Assembly: GCA_017631435.1 (NCBI GenBank)
Contig: JAGBTG010000035.1
Coordinates: 89,218-153,217 of the forward strand
Direction: 5' to 3'
Length of the DNA stretch: 64,000 nt
Origin: Bacteroidales bacterium
GTDB taxonomy: Bacteria > Bacteroidota > Bacteroidia > Bacteroidales > UBA932
Shown one piece after another: positions 63,882 through 64,000 of the stretch (position 1 is its first letter; each line of letters begins with the position of its first letter). The notes under the pieces are model-generated. The model searched no databases, was not told the origin of the DNA, and was given only the letters and a program-made list of their open reading frames with translations. The position numbers and the translations under genes were made by a program.

Positions 63882-64000
63882 ATGAGCCATCAACTCGAAC
63901 AAGTAAAAGCGTTGATTTCTCTACGTGAGAAAGCACGCATTGGCGGTGGTCAAAAAAGAATTGACTCACAGCACGAAAAAGGCAAATATACTGCTCGTGA
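63882..64000 (+). CDS. Acyl-CoA carboxylase/decarboxylase carboxyltransferase subunit, 3' end missing
   Basis: 39 complete codons before the window ends. The start M-S-H-Q-L-E-Q-V-K-A-L and the segment R-E-K-A-R-I-G-G-G-Q-K-R-I-D-S-Q-H-E-K-G-K-Y-T-A-R match the N-terminus of the methylmalonyl-CoA decarboxylase alpha subunit / propionyl-CoA carboxylase beta subunit family. Its position after the epimerase gene supports this. MmdA is the likely identity but the rest of the gene is outside the window. Confidence 0.8.
   Translation, partial: MSHQLEQVKALISLREKARIGGGQKRIDSQHEKGKYTAR

Overview
The window looks like chromosomal DNA of a strictly anaerobic member of the Bacteroidales. It is moderately AT-rich and carries Bacteroidetes-type promoter boxes (TAnnTTTG, often with TTG or TTTG about 20 bases upstream). 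Family content agrees: DUF4492, DUF4301, a DUF6443/RHS secreted protein, a TonB-dependent receptor, Bacteroidetes-style lipoproteins, a hydrogenase maturase (HydG), a flavodiiron protein, a PPi-type phosphofructokinase, and methylmalonyl-CoA epimerase next to the start of a carboxyltransferase gene (succinate-propionate route). No rRNA, tRNA, CRISPR array or transposase was found, and no gene-free stretch exceeds 300 bases.

Layout. 1-9.3 kb: 3' end of a patatin, two tandem NagA-like genes (the second has lost catalytic residues), a lipoprotein, folate cyclo-ligase and MarC, a tandem pair of WYL regulators, an EamA transporter and a HAD phosphatase. 9.3-14 kb: a MATE / cytidylate-kinase-like / MATE operon, Hsp20 and YbaK. 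This part holds two unusual non-coding structures: a 28-bp inverted repeat around a 79-bp spacer, and a 116-nt nested palindrome. 14-17 kb: GH13 amylase and PPi-dependent PFK. 17.1-29.3 kb: a tightly packed nine-gene operon (ligA, flavodiiron protein, thioesterase, YihY, hydG, relA/spoT, lipoprotein, outer-membrane protein, ispG) closed by a terminator.

29.5-37.3 kb is a foreign-looking island. Two secreted RHS/YD-repeat proteins lie in tandem. The second ends in an AT-rich variable tip and overlaps a small membrane protein, the arrangement of a polymorphic toxin with its immunity gene; a further AT-rich secreted orphan follows. 37.3-48.5 kb is mostly housekeeping: nitrilase-family amidase, dicarboxylate symporter, DUF4492, a NapH/NapG-like iron-sulfur fusion, then two minus-strand operons (lysA-tetR-ffh-folD and acyl-ACP thioesterase-pdxB-DUF4301).

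48.6-51.3 kb is a histidine-containing small protein with a TonB receptor. 51.3-60.3 kb is a second accessory region: a pentapeptide-repeat membrane protein, two Sel1-repeat proteins (one with MORN repeats), and between them a four-gene minus-strand operon of one large secreted protein with four NPCBM-like modules and three small cytoplasmic proteins including a DUF1963 member. Its function is unknown, and it and the RHS cassette are the best places to look for undescribed biology. 60.4-64 kb returns to core genes: recF, a DciA-like gene, a TPR membrane protein, yebC, methylmalonyl-CoA epimerase and the 5' end of a carboxyltransferase.

A whole-window signal is the heptamer GTCGGGA, counted by eye 33 times on the two strands together, in genes and between them, several times more than base composition predicts.
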